A program made the translations under genes and the position numbers. The notes below the pieces were generated by a model. It did not search any database. It was given only the letters and a program-made list of their open reading frames with translations, and had not been told where the DNA came from. A stretch of 43,199 bases of DNA from Terriglobia bacterium (GTDB lineage Bacteria > Acidobacteriota > Terriglobia > UBA7540): NCBI GenBank assembly GCA_020072925.1, contig JAIQGA010000004.1, positions 1-43,199 on the forward strand, written 5' to 3'. Positions within the stretch are counted from its first letter, which is position 1. Every line of letters starts with the position of its first letter. This document shows positions 1 to 8,656 of the stretch, one piece after another.

Positions 1-108
1 AAGAAGATTTCCGATGACGAAATGGATCAACTCAACATCAAATACGACAAAGTAAACCCGCAGTGGAACTACACCATCTACCCGCGGACCCCGACAAAGA
101 AGACTTAA
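1..108 (+). CDS. ISAzo13-like transposase, C-terminal fragment (partial)
   Basis: The reading frame is open from the first base and ends with TAA at 106-108, giving the last 35 residues of a protein whose start lies outside the window. The segment DDEMDQLNIKYDKVNPQWNY followed by TIYPR resembles the C-terminal end of ISAzo13-family (Rhodopirellula-type DDE) transposases, which typically close with a basic Leu-Asn, then Trp-Asn-Tyr-Thr-Ile and Pro-Arg. The catalytic DDE residues are upstream and cannot be seen. Its position against a broken restriction-modification gene supports a mobile element. Another DDE transposase family is possible because only 35 residues are visible. Confidence 0.6.
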   Translation, partial: KKISDDEMDQLNIKYDKVNPQWNYTIYPRTPTKKT

Positions 109-135
109 AAGTAAACTTTATTTTGGCTTAAGCCC
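1..135 (+). mobile_element. Right end of an ISAzo13-like insertion sequence
   Basis: The transposase fragment ends at 108. The 27 bases after it are AT-rich and contain the palindrome GGCTTAAGCC (125-134). Directly beyond, the convergent type IIG methylase gene begins in mid-protein. The junction is therefore near 134-138. The left end, the matching terminal inverted repeat and the target duplication are outside the window, so the exact element boundary is inferred, not seen. Confidence 0.5.
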
Positions 136-2021
136 TAAGTATCCAATTCGCTCGTCGCTGTCTCATACTTCGACCGCAGATAATCTGTCTGCGCGTCGGT
201 GAGAAGCGCTCCATACGGCGGGTTGCCGATAACGCAATCGAAGCCGCCGTCGCGCATGACCTGGCCGATGGAGGTAGAGACGGCCCGGTGGGCCGTCTCC
301 CCATTGAGACGTTCCACCGGAACGTCTCTACCCCGGTCATAGACCGGCGCTACAGAAGGGATGAAATTCCAGTCGAAGGCGTTGATGCGGTCGCGCTCTT
401 CGTCGGCGAACAAGACGCCCTGGTTGTAGATATCCGAGCCGATCAGGGAATTCCCGCACATGATGTCGTATTTCAGTTCCGGCAGCAGGTGCTGCTTGGG
501 CGGGAGTTGCGATTGCTCGCCTTCGAGGGCCTTTAGATACAGGCTCATCATGGTAATCTCAACGGCCTGCGGGTCGATGTCCACGCCGAAAAGGTTGTTG
601 CGCAGAATTTTGGCCTTGCGATAGACGGAGAGACGCTTCGCGCCGTCGGGGTCGGTATGCACTTCGCGCATGAAGTCGAGCGAGGGGTGCGCGTGGCGCA
701 CCTCCTGCTCCGGGTGCTCCAGATACCATTGCGTGTGGTAGTCGATGAGGTACTGAAACGCGCCGATGAGAAATGACCCGGAGCCGCAGGCGGGATCGAG
801 GATGCGAATCTTTTCAATCTGCTTGGGCGTCTTGCTCTCGATAATTTTCCCCACCGTGTTCTTGACGATGTAATCCACGATGTACTTGGGCGTGTAATAG
901 ACGCCGCCCGCCTTGCGGACTTCCGGCTTCTCCTCGACCTTGACCTGCTTCGGGGTGAGCCGGATGGTGTTGCCCAGGTAGCGCTCGTAAATCGAGCCCA
1001 GAAGTTCCACGCCAATGACATCGAAGCGGTAAGGGCTTTTGGGTGGGTAAAGGCGCTTGATGATCCGCGCCAGAATTTCCGAGTCAATCTGGATTTCCTC
1101 GGAGAGGTGGAGTTTGAAAATTTCGCCGTTGAAATCCTCGTTGACCTTGTGAAAGAGGGCGTTCAGCCAGTCGAAGATAGGGAACTTGCCGCCGTGGGTC
1201 TCCCATTCCTCGACGACCTCCGCAAGCTGGCGCTTTTCGATGACGTGCCGGTCCTCGGCAATGCGAATAAACACAATGCGGTCGAGCAACCGCTGCACGA
1301 CCTCATTCAATTGCTTGGCGTTGAGGTCAGGATTGCGCTTGTGGATGTCCTTCGCCAGTTCCTCGCGCCAGCCGGTCATTTCATCCAGGAAGACGTCGTC
1401 CACCTGCTTGCGCAAATGCGGAGCGCGGCGAATCTTGGGGAGCAGCGCATCCAGGGAACCCGCACCCACACGCTCTTTCGAAAACTCCCAAAGCTTTTCC
1501 GTGGTCTTCAGGTAATCGCCGTAGGTGAGCTTGAGCAGCAAGCCATCGTCAGGGTTGCGGTCATCGGGCTGGCGAGAGGCATCGTAAAAGCGGAACTCTT
1601 CAAAGTCCGTGAGGATGACGAAGAAGACCTGCCGGGTATTCCAGGCGTATCCCTTCGCTTGCAGGATGTGGTGAGGATTGCTGAGCGCTTCGCAGGGCGT
1701 TTTGGCTTCCACGAAGAACTTGGTTTGCCCTCCGACGCGGAAGTTATAGTCCGGGCGGCCCGTCATCTCGCTTTCGCCGCGTTCGACGATCACCTCGCGC
1801 AGATGATGCGGAAGACCCGCTTCATTTTCAACGTCCCAGCCCAGCGCCTTGAAGAACGGCGTGATGAAATCAATACGCGCTTGCGCTTCACCGTAGGCGC
1901 TCGAAAGGTAATGCGCACGGTCGGCGTCGAACTTCTTGATCAGCTTTTCAAGATTCCCCGCAAAGGTCTGGATTGCGCTCGGCAAAATTCCGCTCCCAGG
2001 AAGAGGCTTCAGTGCCGCCAA
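135..2021 (-). pseudogene. Type IIG (Eco57I-like) restriction-modification enzyme, truncated after the NPPY motif
   Basis: This 628-residue frame starts at a TTG (2019-2021) and carries the N-terminal two thirds of a combined endonuclease/N6-adenine methyltransferase. A PD-(D/E)xK-type nuclease core is visible as PDYNF followed by FFVEAKTP near residues 90-107. The methylase shows the YYTPKYIVDYIV entry segment, motif I (DPACGSGSF) and motif IV (NPPYG). Family members usually run about 900-1100 residues, with a target-recognition domain after NPPY. Here a TAG follows ELDT about 25 residues past NPPYG, exactly where the IS end begins, so the recognition domain is lost and the enzyme should be inactive. 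A palindromic repeat of about 34 codons lies in frame between the FDWNF and MRDGGFDCVIG segments. It stands alone, as expected for a fused R-M enzyme. Upstream on the same strand, 97 bases away, is the TonB receptor gene. Confidence 0.85.
273..355. repeat. Double-hairpin palindromic repeat inside the R-M gene
   Basis: Outer arms GGTAGAGACG (273-282) and CGTCTCTACC (323-332) enclose two hairpins, GACGGCCC-ggt-GGGCCGTC and GACGTTCC-acc-GGAACGTC. A third hairpin, CCGGTCATAGACCGG (333-347), and the bases CGCTACAG follow; this tail resembles the GTAGCGG/CCGCTAC repeats elsewhere in the window. The whole block is translated in frame within the type IIG gene. Confidence 0.8.
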
Positions 2022-2075
2022 GTGTAATACCGCCGAGCGCAGTATTCAAGGCCGACTTGCCCCTTTGGCGTGTAC

Positions 2076-2090
2076 GGTCATCCAATGACC
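2076..2090. repeat. Small palindrome between TonB receptor and R-M gene
   Basis: GGTCATCCAATGACC can form a 6-bp stem with a 3-base loop. It is followed on the plus strand by AT-rich repeats of the form CATTC/GACTCA up to the receptor stop codon. No T-tract is present, so it is not a good intrinsic terminator. Its role is unknown. Confidence 0.35.
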
Positions 2091-2118
2091 TACTCATTCG
2101 CTGACTCAGTCATTCAAT

Positions 2119-5100
2119 TCAATAGAGCAGCTTAAGGGAGAACTGAATTTGCCTCGATGGCCCGGCGGTGCTGCTGATGAGGCCAAAGCCCGAGCCGCGC
2201 ACGATGTTGGAGGGCAGGCCGAAGTTTACAAGATTGAAAACATTGAAGAACTCGGCGCGGAATTGCAGGGTGAGGGCCTCGGCGTTGCCGCGCCGCCCGA
2301 ACGCTGTGTCCTTGATGAGCGAGAGGTCCACGTTATGGTAGCCCGGCCCGCGAAAAGTATTGCGGCCAAGCGTTCCGAAGCGGCCTTGATTCGGGCCGGT
2401 GCCATCCGGCACTCCAATGGGAATGGAGAAGAAGGAACTGTTGTCTGCGCCTCGCCCGAAATAATCTTCGCGCACGGGGCGATGGGTGGAGAAATCCGGC
2501 CGCCCGATTTGGTCAGGGCGATCCGCGCCGTTCGAGCCCGCGCCGGTTTGCTGAATTCCCGAAAACACGGTGAAGGGAGGACCACTCGCGAGCGTGGCGA
2601 TGCTCAGGAGCTGCCACCCTGCGGTCAACTTCTTCCCCAGCGACTGGAGCCAATCGACGCGCTCGAGCGGCAGCGCCTGGATGAGGCTCAGCGTGAACAC
2701 CTGATTGATGTCGAATGTCGAAGGTCCCTTCTCCGCGCCGGGATTGCGCGGGTCCTGCGGCACCGAGGCAATCTCCGGCCCGGGGCCTCCACCCTGCCCT
2801 CCCAACACCGTGCTCGTGTCGTCGAGCGACTTGCTGAAGGTATAACTGGCCTCAAAACCCAGCCCCGCCCGCTCGGAGGTCTTCCCCGCGCCAAGTTGCA
2901 GCGCGTGATAGGTCGAGTGCGAAGGGCTGGTCATCAGGCTTTCCGAACCGTAACCGCCCACAATGCGCCCCGTCGCGTCCCGCTCGGTGAATGGCGAGTA
3001 GGCGGCGTCGGCGCCCCCAAAACCATTGGGATAAATCGCACTGGGAAGATGCACGCCTATGGTGGCGACATACGCGGCGCTCAGGGTAATGCTCTTCTCG
3101 CGGTGTTCGACGCCCGCCGTGTACGTTCCGATATAACCATTACGGAAATCCTGCGCCATCACGAACAGCGAAAGCGGCTGAATCATGTGGCCGGGTGAAA
3201 CGGCCGCCAGGTCGCGCTCGAAACGCAGCAAGTCGAGCTCGGTGTTCGCAGGAACGTCCATGCTGCGGCCGGTGGCGAAGACGAGTTGTCCCGAAGGGGT
3301 GTAAACCGGCGGGAGGTTGAAAGCGGTCACCGCATTCTCAAAGGGAACTGGAGCGCCGGACGACGCCGTGACATAAGGATAGAAAACGAAGGGCGCGCCG
3401 CCCGTCATGAAATTGTCCTGCCAGAGATTGGGGAGAAGGGTGCTGATGGAGCCGCCCGCGCGCAGCACGGTGTTGTCCGTGGCGCGCCACTCGAGGGAGA
3501 GCCTCGGTCCCCAGCCATTCCAGTCCATCGCATAGGGCGGCTGCGGATAGAACAGGACCTTCTGACGAACCCCCGGGTCCCAGTAACGCGCGGGTTGACC
3601 GTCGGGCCCGACGATGAATGCGGACGACGTGAGGTGCTTCGCCTCGCGGATGGGCGTGTTGACTTCGTAGCGCAAACCGAAATTGAGGGTGAGGCGCGGC
3701 GAGGCTTTCCACGTATCCTGGAAGTAAACGTTGTACGCCTCGCGGCGAATGGCGCTCTCACCGATATCTTCGCCCTGAGGGAAAAGGGGCGCGGCCACTG
3801 CGGCCGTATAGGAGTACGGCGAGGCGGTAAGAAAGCCGGTCAATGAATCGGGCAAGGGATCACCAGGAAGGAGATTGTGCAAGCCGCTCATCGAAGCCAT
3901 GGCCACCGGCGCGTACGCCGTGCCGCCTCCGAACGTGTATTGCCCGTTGGGGGCAAGGCCGTAAAACGTCGCGTCACGGTTGAATCGCGCCTCGCCGCCG
4001 AACTTGAACGTGTGCGCGCCGCGCACCCAGGTGAAATTCTGCCGTGCCTGCAACAGAGCCCCGTGAGCGCCCATCACTCCGCCTCCCGGAGCGTTGAAGG
4101 CCTCGTAGAGGCCGTCCGCGAATTTCAGCGCGGGCTGCGTGTGATTCACCGTGGGAAACATTGGCGTGCTGCGGATGACCCCGAAGGACGACTCCGAGAC
4201 GAAGTTGGCCGAAGGAGTGCGCGTGTAGCTCAGTCCGAAGTTCCGCTGGTGGTCGAAAAAGCGAATCGCGAAGCTGGGGTCGATGGCGGTCTGGCTGGGG
4301 TTGGTCAGAGGGCCGTTGACCTGATTGAAATTGAAGCGGGCGAGGAGTCGCGCCTTGGCGGAGATGCGATGGTCGATGCGCAGTGAAAACTGGTCCGTGG
4401 TGGTGGCAACTCTGGAGGAGGTCGCGTAAGTGCGCGCGCCGAATGGCCCCCGGGGATCGTTGGGTCGAGGATAGCCCGCGAGCGCCGGCTCGACGCGCGG
4501 ATCAATGGGCACGACCAGCGTATCGCCGCGGAATGCCGTGGTATCAAGCCCCTGCCGCTCCGCGAGCGTGGGCACAGCGAGAACTTGCGTTGTCCCCAGT
4601 ACCTGCCGAAAACCCTGGTATTGACCAAAATAGAACGTTCGCCCGCGGCCGTCGTACAAACCGGGCATAACCACCGGGCCGCCGTTGGTAAAGCCGAACT
4701 CGTTCCGCACGAAGGGCGGAATGCGCCCAGGTTGCGCCAGCGAACGGCGGTCGAAAAAATTGCGCGCGTCGAATGCCGCGTTGCGCACGAACTCGAACAC
4801 CGAGCCGTGCAGGGCGTTCGTCCCCGACTTTGTGACAATGTTCGTAAACCCTGCGGCGCCCTGGCCAATTTCCGCGGGCAGCACGCCGGAACTTGATTGG
4901 ATTTCCTGGATGGCGTCGACGTTAAAATTGGAGAACGTCGCCCCGCCCATTTCGGGATCGGTGATGTCAATGCCGTCCATGGCAAACACCGCGGTCGTGC
5001 CGCGCTGGCCATTCATCGCAAACTGTTGGGTGAAGTTCGCCGCGCCGTTGGTATCCGTCATGGTTCCCGCCGCGAGCAGCAGCAGTTGGCTGAAGTCGCG

Positions 5101-5547
5101 CTTGTTGAGCGGCAACTCGGAAATATCGCGGCTTGAAAGCCGCTCGCCCTGGCCGGCCTGGCGTGCGCCTTCCGCGGATTGCGGCTCGAATTTCAATTCG
5201 TCGCCGGCGATAAGGCGCAACGTGTCCACCCGCCGCTCGCCGGAGTGAAGCGTCAGCCTCGCCGACGCGCGCGAAGTGCTTCCCTGCCCCTGCACGGCTA
5301 GGGAGTAATTGCCTGCAGGGAGCTCGTCAAAGGAAAAGGCACCGGCAGAATCCGTAACCGTCGTGTACTCCCGCCCGGAGCCCTCCGCGCGCAGCACTAC
5401 AGACGCGCCCGCCAGGTTTTTTCCGGCAGCATCACGCAACAATCCGTGCCAGGAAGCCTGAGAAGTCAGGGCGCGCAAGCCGCATGCGCAGAGCACCAGG
5501 CTGGCCACAAGCGTGAAAACGCACGTCGCTGGTTTTCGATTTCTCAA
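2119..5547 (-). CDS. Oar-like TonB-dependent receptor (about 1142 aa)
   Basis: Outer-membrane receptor expected to import a large substrate using TonB energy; the ligand is unknown. I place the start at TTG 5545-5547 because it directly precedes a signal peptide (RNRKPATCVFTLVASLVLCA). The frame stays open to 5826, but the extra 93 residues there look non-coding. After the signal peptide comes a carboxypeptidase-regulatory-like domain (GLLRDAAGKNLAGASVVLRA, then GAFSFDELPAGNYSL). A plug domain follows (ELPLNKRDFSQLLLLAAG, FAMDGIDITDPEMGGATFSN, NIVTKSGTNALHGSVFEF), then a long beta-barrel ending in an aromatic residue (FSLKLLY). This arrangement is typical of the Oar-like family that is expanded in Acidobacteriota. 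No TonB box is evident. It is divergent from the receptor at 5892. The family is confident; the start is less so. Confidence 0.85.
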   Translation of the reverse strand: MRNRKPATCVFTLVASLVLCACGLRALTSQASWHGLLRDAAGKNLAGASVVLRAEGSGREYTTVTDSAGAFSFDELPAGNYSLAVQGQGSTSRASARLTLHSGERRVDTLRLIAGDELKFEPQSAEGARQAGQGERLSSRDISELPLNKRDFSQLLLLAAGTMTDTNGAANFTQQFAMNGQRGTTAVFAMDGIDITDPEMGGATFSNFNVDAIQEIQSSSGVLPAEIGQGAAGFTNIVTKSGTNALHGSVFEFVRNAAFDARNFFDRRSLAQPGRIPPFVRNEFGFTNGGPVVMPGLYDGRGRTFYFGQYQGFRQVLGTTQVLAVPTLAERQGLDTTAFRGDTLVVPIDPRVEPALAGYPRPNDPRGPFGARTYATSSRVATTTDQFSLRIDHRISAKARLLARFNFNQVNGPLTNPSQTAIDPSFAIRFFDHQRNFGLSYTRTPSANFVSESSFGVIRSTPMFPTVNHTQPALKFADGLYEAFNAPGGGVMGAHGALLQARQNFTWVRGAHTFKFGGEARFNRDATFYGLAPNGQYTFGGGTAYAPVAMASMSGLHNLLPGDPLPDSLTGFLTASPYSYTAAVAAPLFPQGEDIGESAIRREAYNVYFQDTWKASPRLTLNFGLRYEVNTPIREAKHLTSSAFIVGPDGQPARYWDPGVRQKVLFYPQPPYAMDWNGWGPRLSLEWRATDNTVLRAGGSISTLLPNLWQDNFMTGGAPFVFYPYVTASSGAPVPFENAVTAFNLPPVYTPSGQLVFATGRSMDVPANTELDLLRFERDLAAVSPGHMIQPLSLFVMAQDFRNGYIGTYTAGVEHREKSITLSAAYVATIGVHLPSAIYPNGFGGADAAYSPFTERDATGRIVGGYGSESLMTSPSHSTYHALQLGAGKTSERAGLGFEASYTFSKSLDDTSTVLGGQGGGPGPEIASVPQDPRNPGAEKGPSTFDINQVFTLSLIQALPLERVDWLQSLGKKLTAGWQLLSIATLASGPPFTVFSGIQQTGAGSNGADRPDQIGRPDFSTHRPVREDYFGRGADNSSFFSIPIGVPDGTGPNQGRFGTLGRNTFRGPGYHNVDLSLIKDTAFGRRGNAEALTLQFRAEFFNVFNLVNFGLPSNIVRGSGFGLISSTAGPSRQIQFSLKLLY

Positions 5548-5891
5548 AGGGAACTCACTTCTGCAGGGTCGCCAAATGGCTGGCCGTGGAAGATCGTTGC
5601 CAACTTGCGATAAAAAGCTCTCCAGCTTGCACCGGGCCAAGGAATTCGTCAAGACGGCTCTTTGCATGTTGGGAGCCACAGGGCTGGGCGGCAGTGCTTG
5701 CGCGCGCCTCGCAACGACAAATTGACCGGGGGGTGGCCACCGCCGAGTCAATTCTTTCGAACTGCATTGATTTCGGCCGGATCCAATAAGTGACCCCGTG
5801 TCAGATTTTTTGCACGGCGGTGGCACAAATTTGGCAAAAGACTGTAGAATGTATAATTCTCGCAGGTAGTCGCGAGCATCTAAGATTCTTG
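5548..5891. other. Divergent intergenic region between two TonB receptors
   Basis: About 344 bases separate the two receptor starts. I see one plus-strand promoter-like pair (5831-5857) and no repeat or convincing gene. Open frames run across it on both strands but lack family features. Confidence 0.5.
5831..5857 (+). promoter_or_regulatory. Candidate sigma-70-like promoter for the 5892 receptor
   Basis: TTGGCA (5831-5836) and TATAAT (5852-5857) are separated by 15 bases. That is shorter than the preferred 17, but the -10 is perfect. Transcription would start about 30 bases before the ATG at 5892. Confidence 0.4.
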
Positions 5892-8414
5892 ATGGTTATA
5901 CGCACAATCATCCAGGGGCGGCCCCTGGCAAGTTGGCTGTTGCCCATCTTCCTAGCGATTCAGGCCGTCGCCGCAGAACCTCCTACTCAGAGTCTCACGG
6001 GCCAAGTCCTCGACGAGAACAAGGCTGCCGTGTCCGGGGCGGCGTGCACGCTGACAGGGACCGGCTTGTCTTCGCAGGGCCGGACCATCAAGACCGGCGA
6101 GGATGGCGCCTTTGAATTCACGGGATTGACTGTGGGCACGTACCAATTGACCTGTGCCGCGGTGGGATTCGAGCCGGTCGTGACGGATATCAAGATTACG
6201 GACATCCCCCTTCCGCCCGTCCAGGTTCTCCTGCCCCCGGAGGTGGTGCACACGAAGGTGGAAGTGACCGCCAAGGCTTCCGCCATAACGCAGGAAAACA
6301 CTGCCCCGCCTGCCACCATCACTTCGCAACAACTCCATACGCTGCCGCTGGTTGAGCAGAAATTCCTGGCGGCCCTGCCGCTGGTGCCCGGCGTGGTGCG
6401 GACTCCCGACGGGCGAATCAGCATCAAGGGGGTAGCGGAAAATACCGGAATGTTGCTCGTGGATTCCGCGGAAACCGTGGACCCGGTGACGGGCAGCTAC
6501 TCCATCGACGTTCCCCTGGACGCTGTGGAATCCGTGGACGTACAGAAGACCGCCTACCAAGCCCAGTACGGGCGCTTTTCGGGCGGGCTCACCACGGTAC
6601 AAACCAAAGCGCCGCTGAACAATTGGCACTGGGAATTGAACGATTTCGTGCCCAGCCCGCGCGTCAAGAGCGGGCACATTGTGGGCATTGCGGACGACGA
6701 ACCGCGGCTATCATTTACCGGCCCCATCCTCAAGGACAAACTCACTTTTTCGGAATCCGTCGTTTACACCATCAATAAGCAGCCGGTGCGCGGGTTGGCC
6801 TGGCCCAAGAACGAGATCAAGGAAGAAGGCGTCAACTCCTTCACGGATTTCTACTACGTCGTATCTCCGCAGCATCTCGTTACCGCCAACGTGAAAGTAT
6901 TTCCGCTGCGTCGTCAGTTCGCCAACATCAATTCGTTCGTCCAACAGACCGCCTCCTCCGACTATGGCCAGCGAGGCTATTCGGTGGGCTCCACGGACCG
7001 CTATATGTTCAATTCCGGGTCCGTCCTGACCAGCCTGTTTCAATTCACCAAGTTTGACAGCTACGCGCATGGCCAAGGCCCGGCGGACATGCTCGTCACG
7101 CCCAACGGCTGGGGCGGCAACTTCTTCGACGCCTGGAAGCGCTTCAGCACCGAACAGGAGATTTTGGAGAATTTCCAGTACCGCAACTTCGACTGGCACG
7201 GCCGGCACATGGTGAAACTCGGCGGCGACTTCACGCGTCGCGATTATGAGGGTACCACCCAGTCGCATCCGGTCCGCCTGCTGCGGCCCGACGGCACGCT
7301 GGCCGAGTTAATCGAATTTCAGGGGGCCGGACTGCTCAGCGCCGATGACACCGAGTGGGCCGTCTTCGCCCAGGACCATTGGGCTTTCAACAACCAAGTG
7401 GCTCTTGATTACGGCTTGCGCTTGTCCGGGCAGACCATCGGCGAGCACGCCATGATCAATCCCCGATTAGGGTTGGTCTATACGCCCGGCTCGAGCGGCA
7501 AGACCATCCTGCGCTCGGGCATCGGCGTCTTCTACGACCGCGTGCCGCTCCTGGCGGGCGACTTCACGCAGAACCCCGCGCGGGTCGTGACCATTTTCGA
7601 CACGGCCGGCATTCCCACCGGTCCACCCATCGTCTTCAGCAATTTCTATGAAAAGTTCGACCGGGAACACGGCATCATCGTGCCGACCGGTAACCGTCTC
7701 GACAGCACTCCCTACAATCTCACGTGGAACGTCGAATTGGACCAGGAACTGCGGCCCAACGTCGTGGCGCGCGTGAATTACCTTTCCAGCCGTACGTACG
7801 ACGTCTTCGTCATCAATCCGCTCTCGCGGACCAGCGGCGCCACCATGCTGCTGACCAATACCGGCGGGTCGCGCTATCACGAATTGGAAACCACCTTGCG
7901 CTTCCGCACCAGCGAATATGCCGACATCAATGTTTCCTACGTGCGCAGCCTGTCGCGCGGCGACTTGAACACGCTCTCCTCGATCTACGTGCCCTTCGAG
8001 GAGCCGGTGATTCGCCCCAACTTTTTCGGCACCCTGCCCACCAACGCGCCCAACCGATTCGTCACTTGGGGACGCTTCAAGCTGCCCCGGCAGATGACCA
8101 TCAGCCCCGTGCTCGATATCCATGACGGCTTCCCCTGGTCGGCCGTCGATGTGTTCCAGAATTACGTGGGCCAGCCGAACAGCCTGCGCTTTCCGAGCTT
8201 CGCGTCCCTCGACGCGCAGATTACCAAAGATTTCCGCGTCAACTTCCTTCCCTGGGCCAAGAACCACCTTTTCCGCGGCTCGCTGCGGGTTTTCAATATT
8301 ACCAATCATAGTAATCCCCGAGACGTGTATAACAACGTCTCCTCGCCACTCTACAACCAGTTCGTGGGCTTCCAGCACCGCTTCGTGGATGTTTCCCTCG
8401 ACATCGTGTACTGA
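5892..8414 (+). CDS. TonB-dependent receptor with carboxypeptidase-regulatory domain (840 aa)
   Basis: Outer-membrane receptor, substrate unknown. I take the ATG at 5892 because it opens a signal peptide (MVIRTI, then SWLLPIFLAIQAVAA before EPP); the frame is open 34 codons further upstream. A CarboxypepD_reg-like domain follows (SLTGQVLDENKAAVSGAACT, with GAFEFTGLTVGTYQLTC). Next is a plug-like region (LPLVEQKFLAALPLVPGVVR, DVQKTAYQAQYGRFSGGLTT) and a beta-barrel of about 580 residues with repeated aromatic-ended strands, ending FVDVSLDIVY. It is shorter than the divergent receptor at 2119 and not an obvious recent duplicate of it. A double-hairpin repeat 80 bases downstream may end transcription. 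It may be co-transcribed with the radical SAM gene, though the 240-base gap argues against that. Confidence 0.85.
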   Translation: MVIRTIIQGRPLASWLLPIFLAIQAVAAEPPTQSLTGQVLDENKAAVSGAACTLTGTGLSSQGRTIKTGEDGAFEFTGLTVGTYQLTCAAVGFEPVVTDIKITDIPLPPVQVLLPPEVVHTKVEVTAKASAITQENTAPPATITSQQLHTLPLVEQKFLAALPLVPGVVRTPDGRISIKGVAENTGMLLVDSAETVDPVTGSYSIDVPLDAVESVDVQKTAYQAQYGRFSGGLTTVQTKAPLNNWHWELNDFVPSPRVKSGHIVGIADDEPRLSFTGPILKDKLTFSESVVYTINKQPVRGLAWPKNEIKEEGVNSFTDFYYVVSPQHLVTANVKVFPLRRQFANINSFVQQTASSDYGQRGYSVGSTDRYMFNSGSVLTSLFQFTKFDSYAHGQGPADMLVTPNGWGGNFFDAWKRFSTEQEILENFQYRNFDWHGRHMVKLGGDFTRRDYEGTTQSHPVRLLRPDGTLAELIEFQGAGLLSADDTEWAVFAQDHWAFNNQVALDYGLRLSGQTIGEHAMINPRLGLVYTPGSSGKTILRSGIGVFYDRVPLLAGDFTQNPARVVTIFDTAGIPTGPPIVFSNFYEKFDREHGIIVPTGNRLDSTPYNLTWNVELDQELRPNVVARVNYLSSRTYDVFVINPLSRTSGATMLLTNTGGSRYHELETTLRFRTSEYADINVSYVRSLSRGDLNTLSSIYVPFEEPVIRPNFFGTLPTNAPNRFVTWGRFKLPRQMTISPVLDIHDGFPWSAVDVFQNYVGQPNSLRFPSFASLDAQITKDFRVNFLPWAKNHLFRGSLRVFNITNHSNPRDVYNNVSSPLYNQFVGFQHRFVDVSLDIVY

Positions 8415-8497
8415 CCCGGGTACGCGGCCCTGCGGGCTTCTCCTGACCATTGCACAGGAGTGATGACCATCGCGGTGGCGGCATTCTGCGACCGCAA

Positions 8498-8557
8498 TTT
8501 GGAGTGCGGCGGCTTGCCGCCGCTGTCAAAAGCGGGAGCAAGCTCCCGCACTCCAAA
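8498..8557. repeat. Double-hairpin palindromic repeat
   Basis: Outer arms TTTGGAGTGCGG (8498-8509) and CCGCACTCCAAA (8546-8557) are perfect complements. Inside lie two hairpins, GGCGGCTTGCCGCC and GCGGGAGCAAGCTCCCGC. The shape is the same as the elements at 273, 9844 and 13130, but the sequence differs. Confidence 0.8.
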
Positions 8558-8656
8558 GGCGATTAGGCGCTCGACGTGGGCCGCTACAGCAGGCCGCGGT
8601 TTTTCGTCTGGCTTCAGAGTGTGATACGATGGGCGAGTTCAAGGGCGCAGGGGCAA

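Noticed and set aside
1107-2027. A 306-residue plus-strand frame opposite the type IIG gene
   Set aside because: Shadow of a gene with clear methylase motifs.
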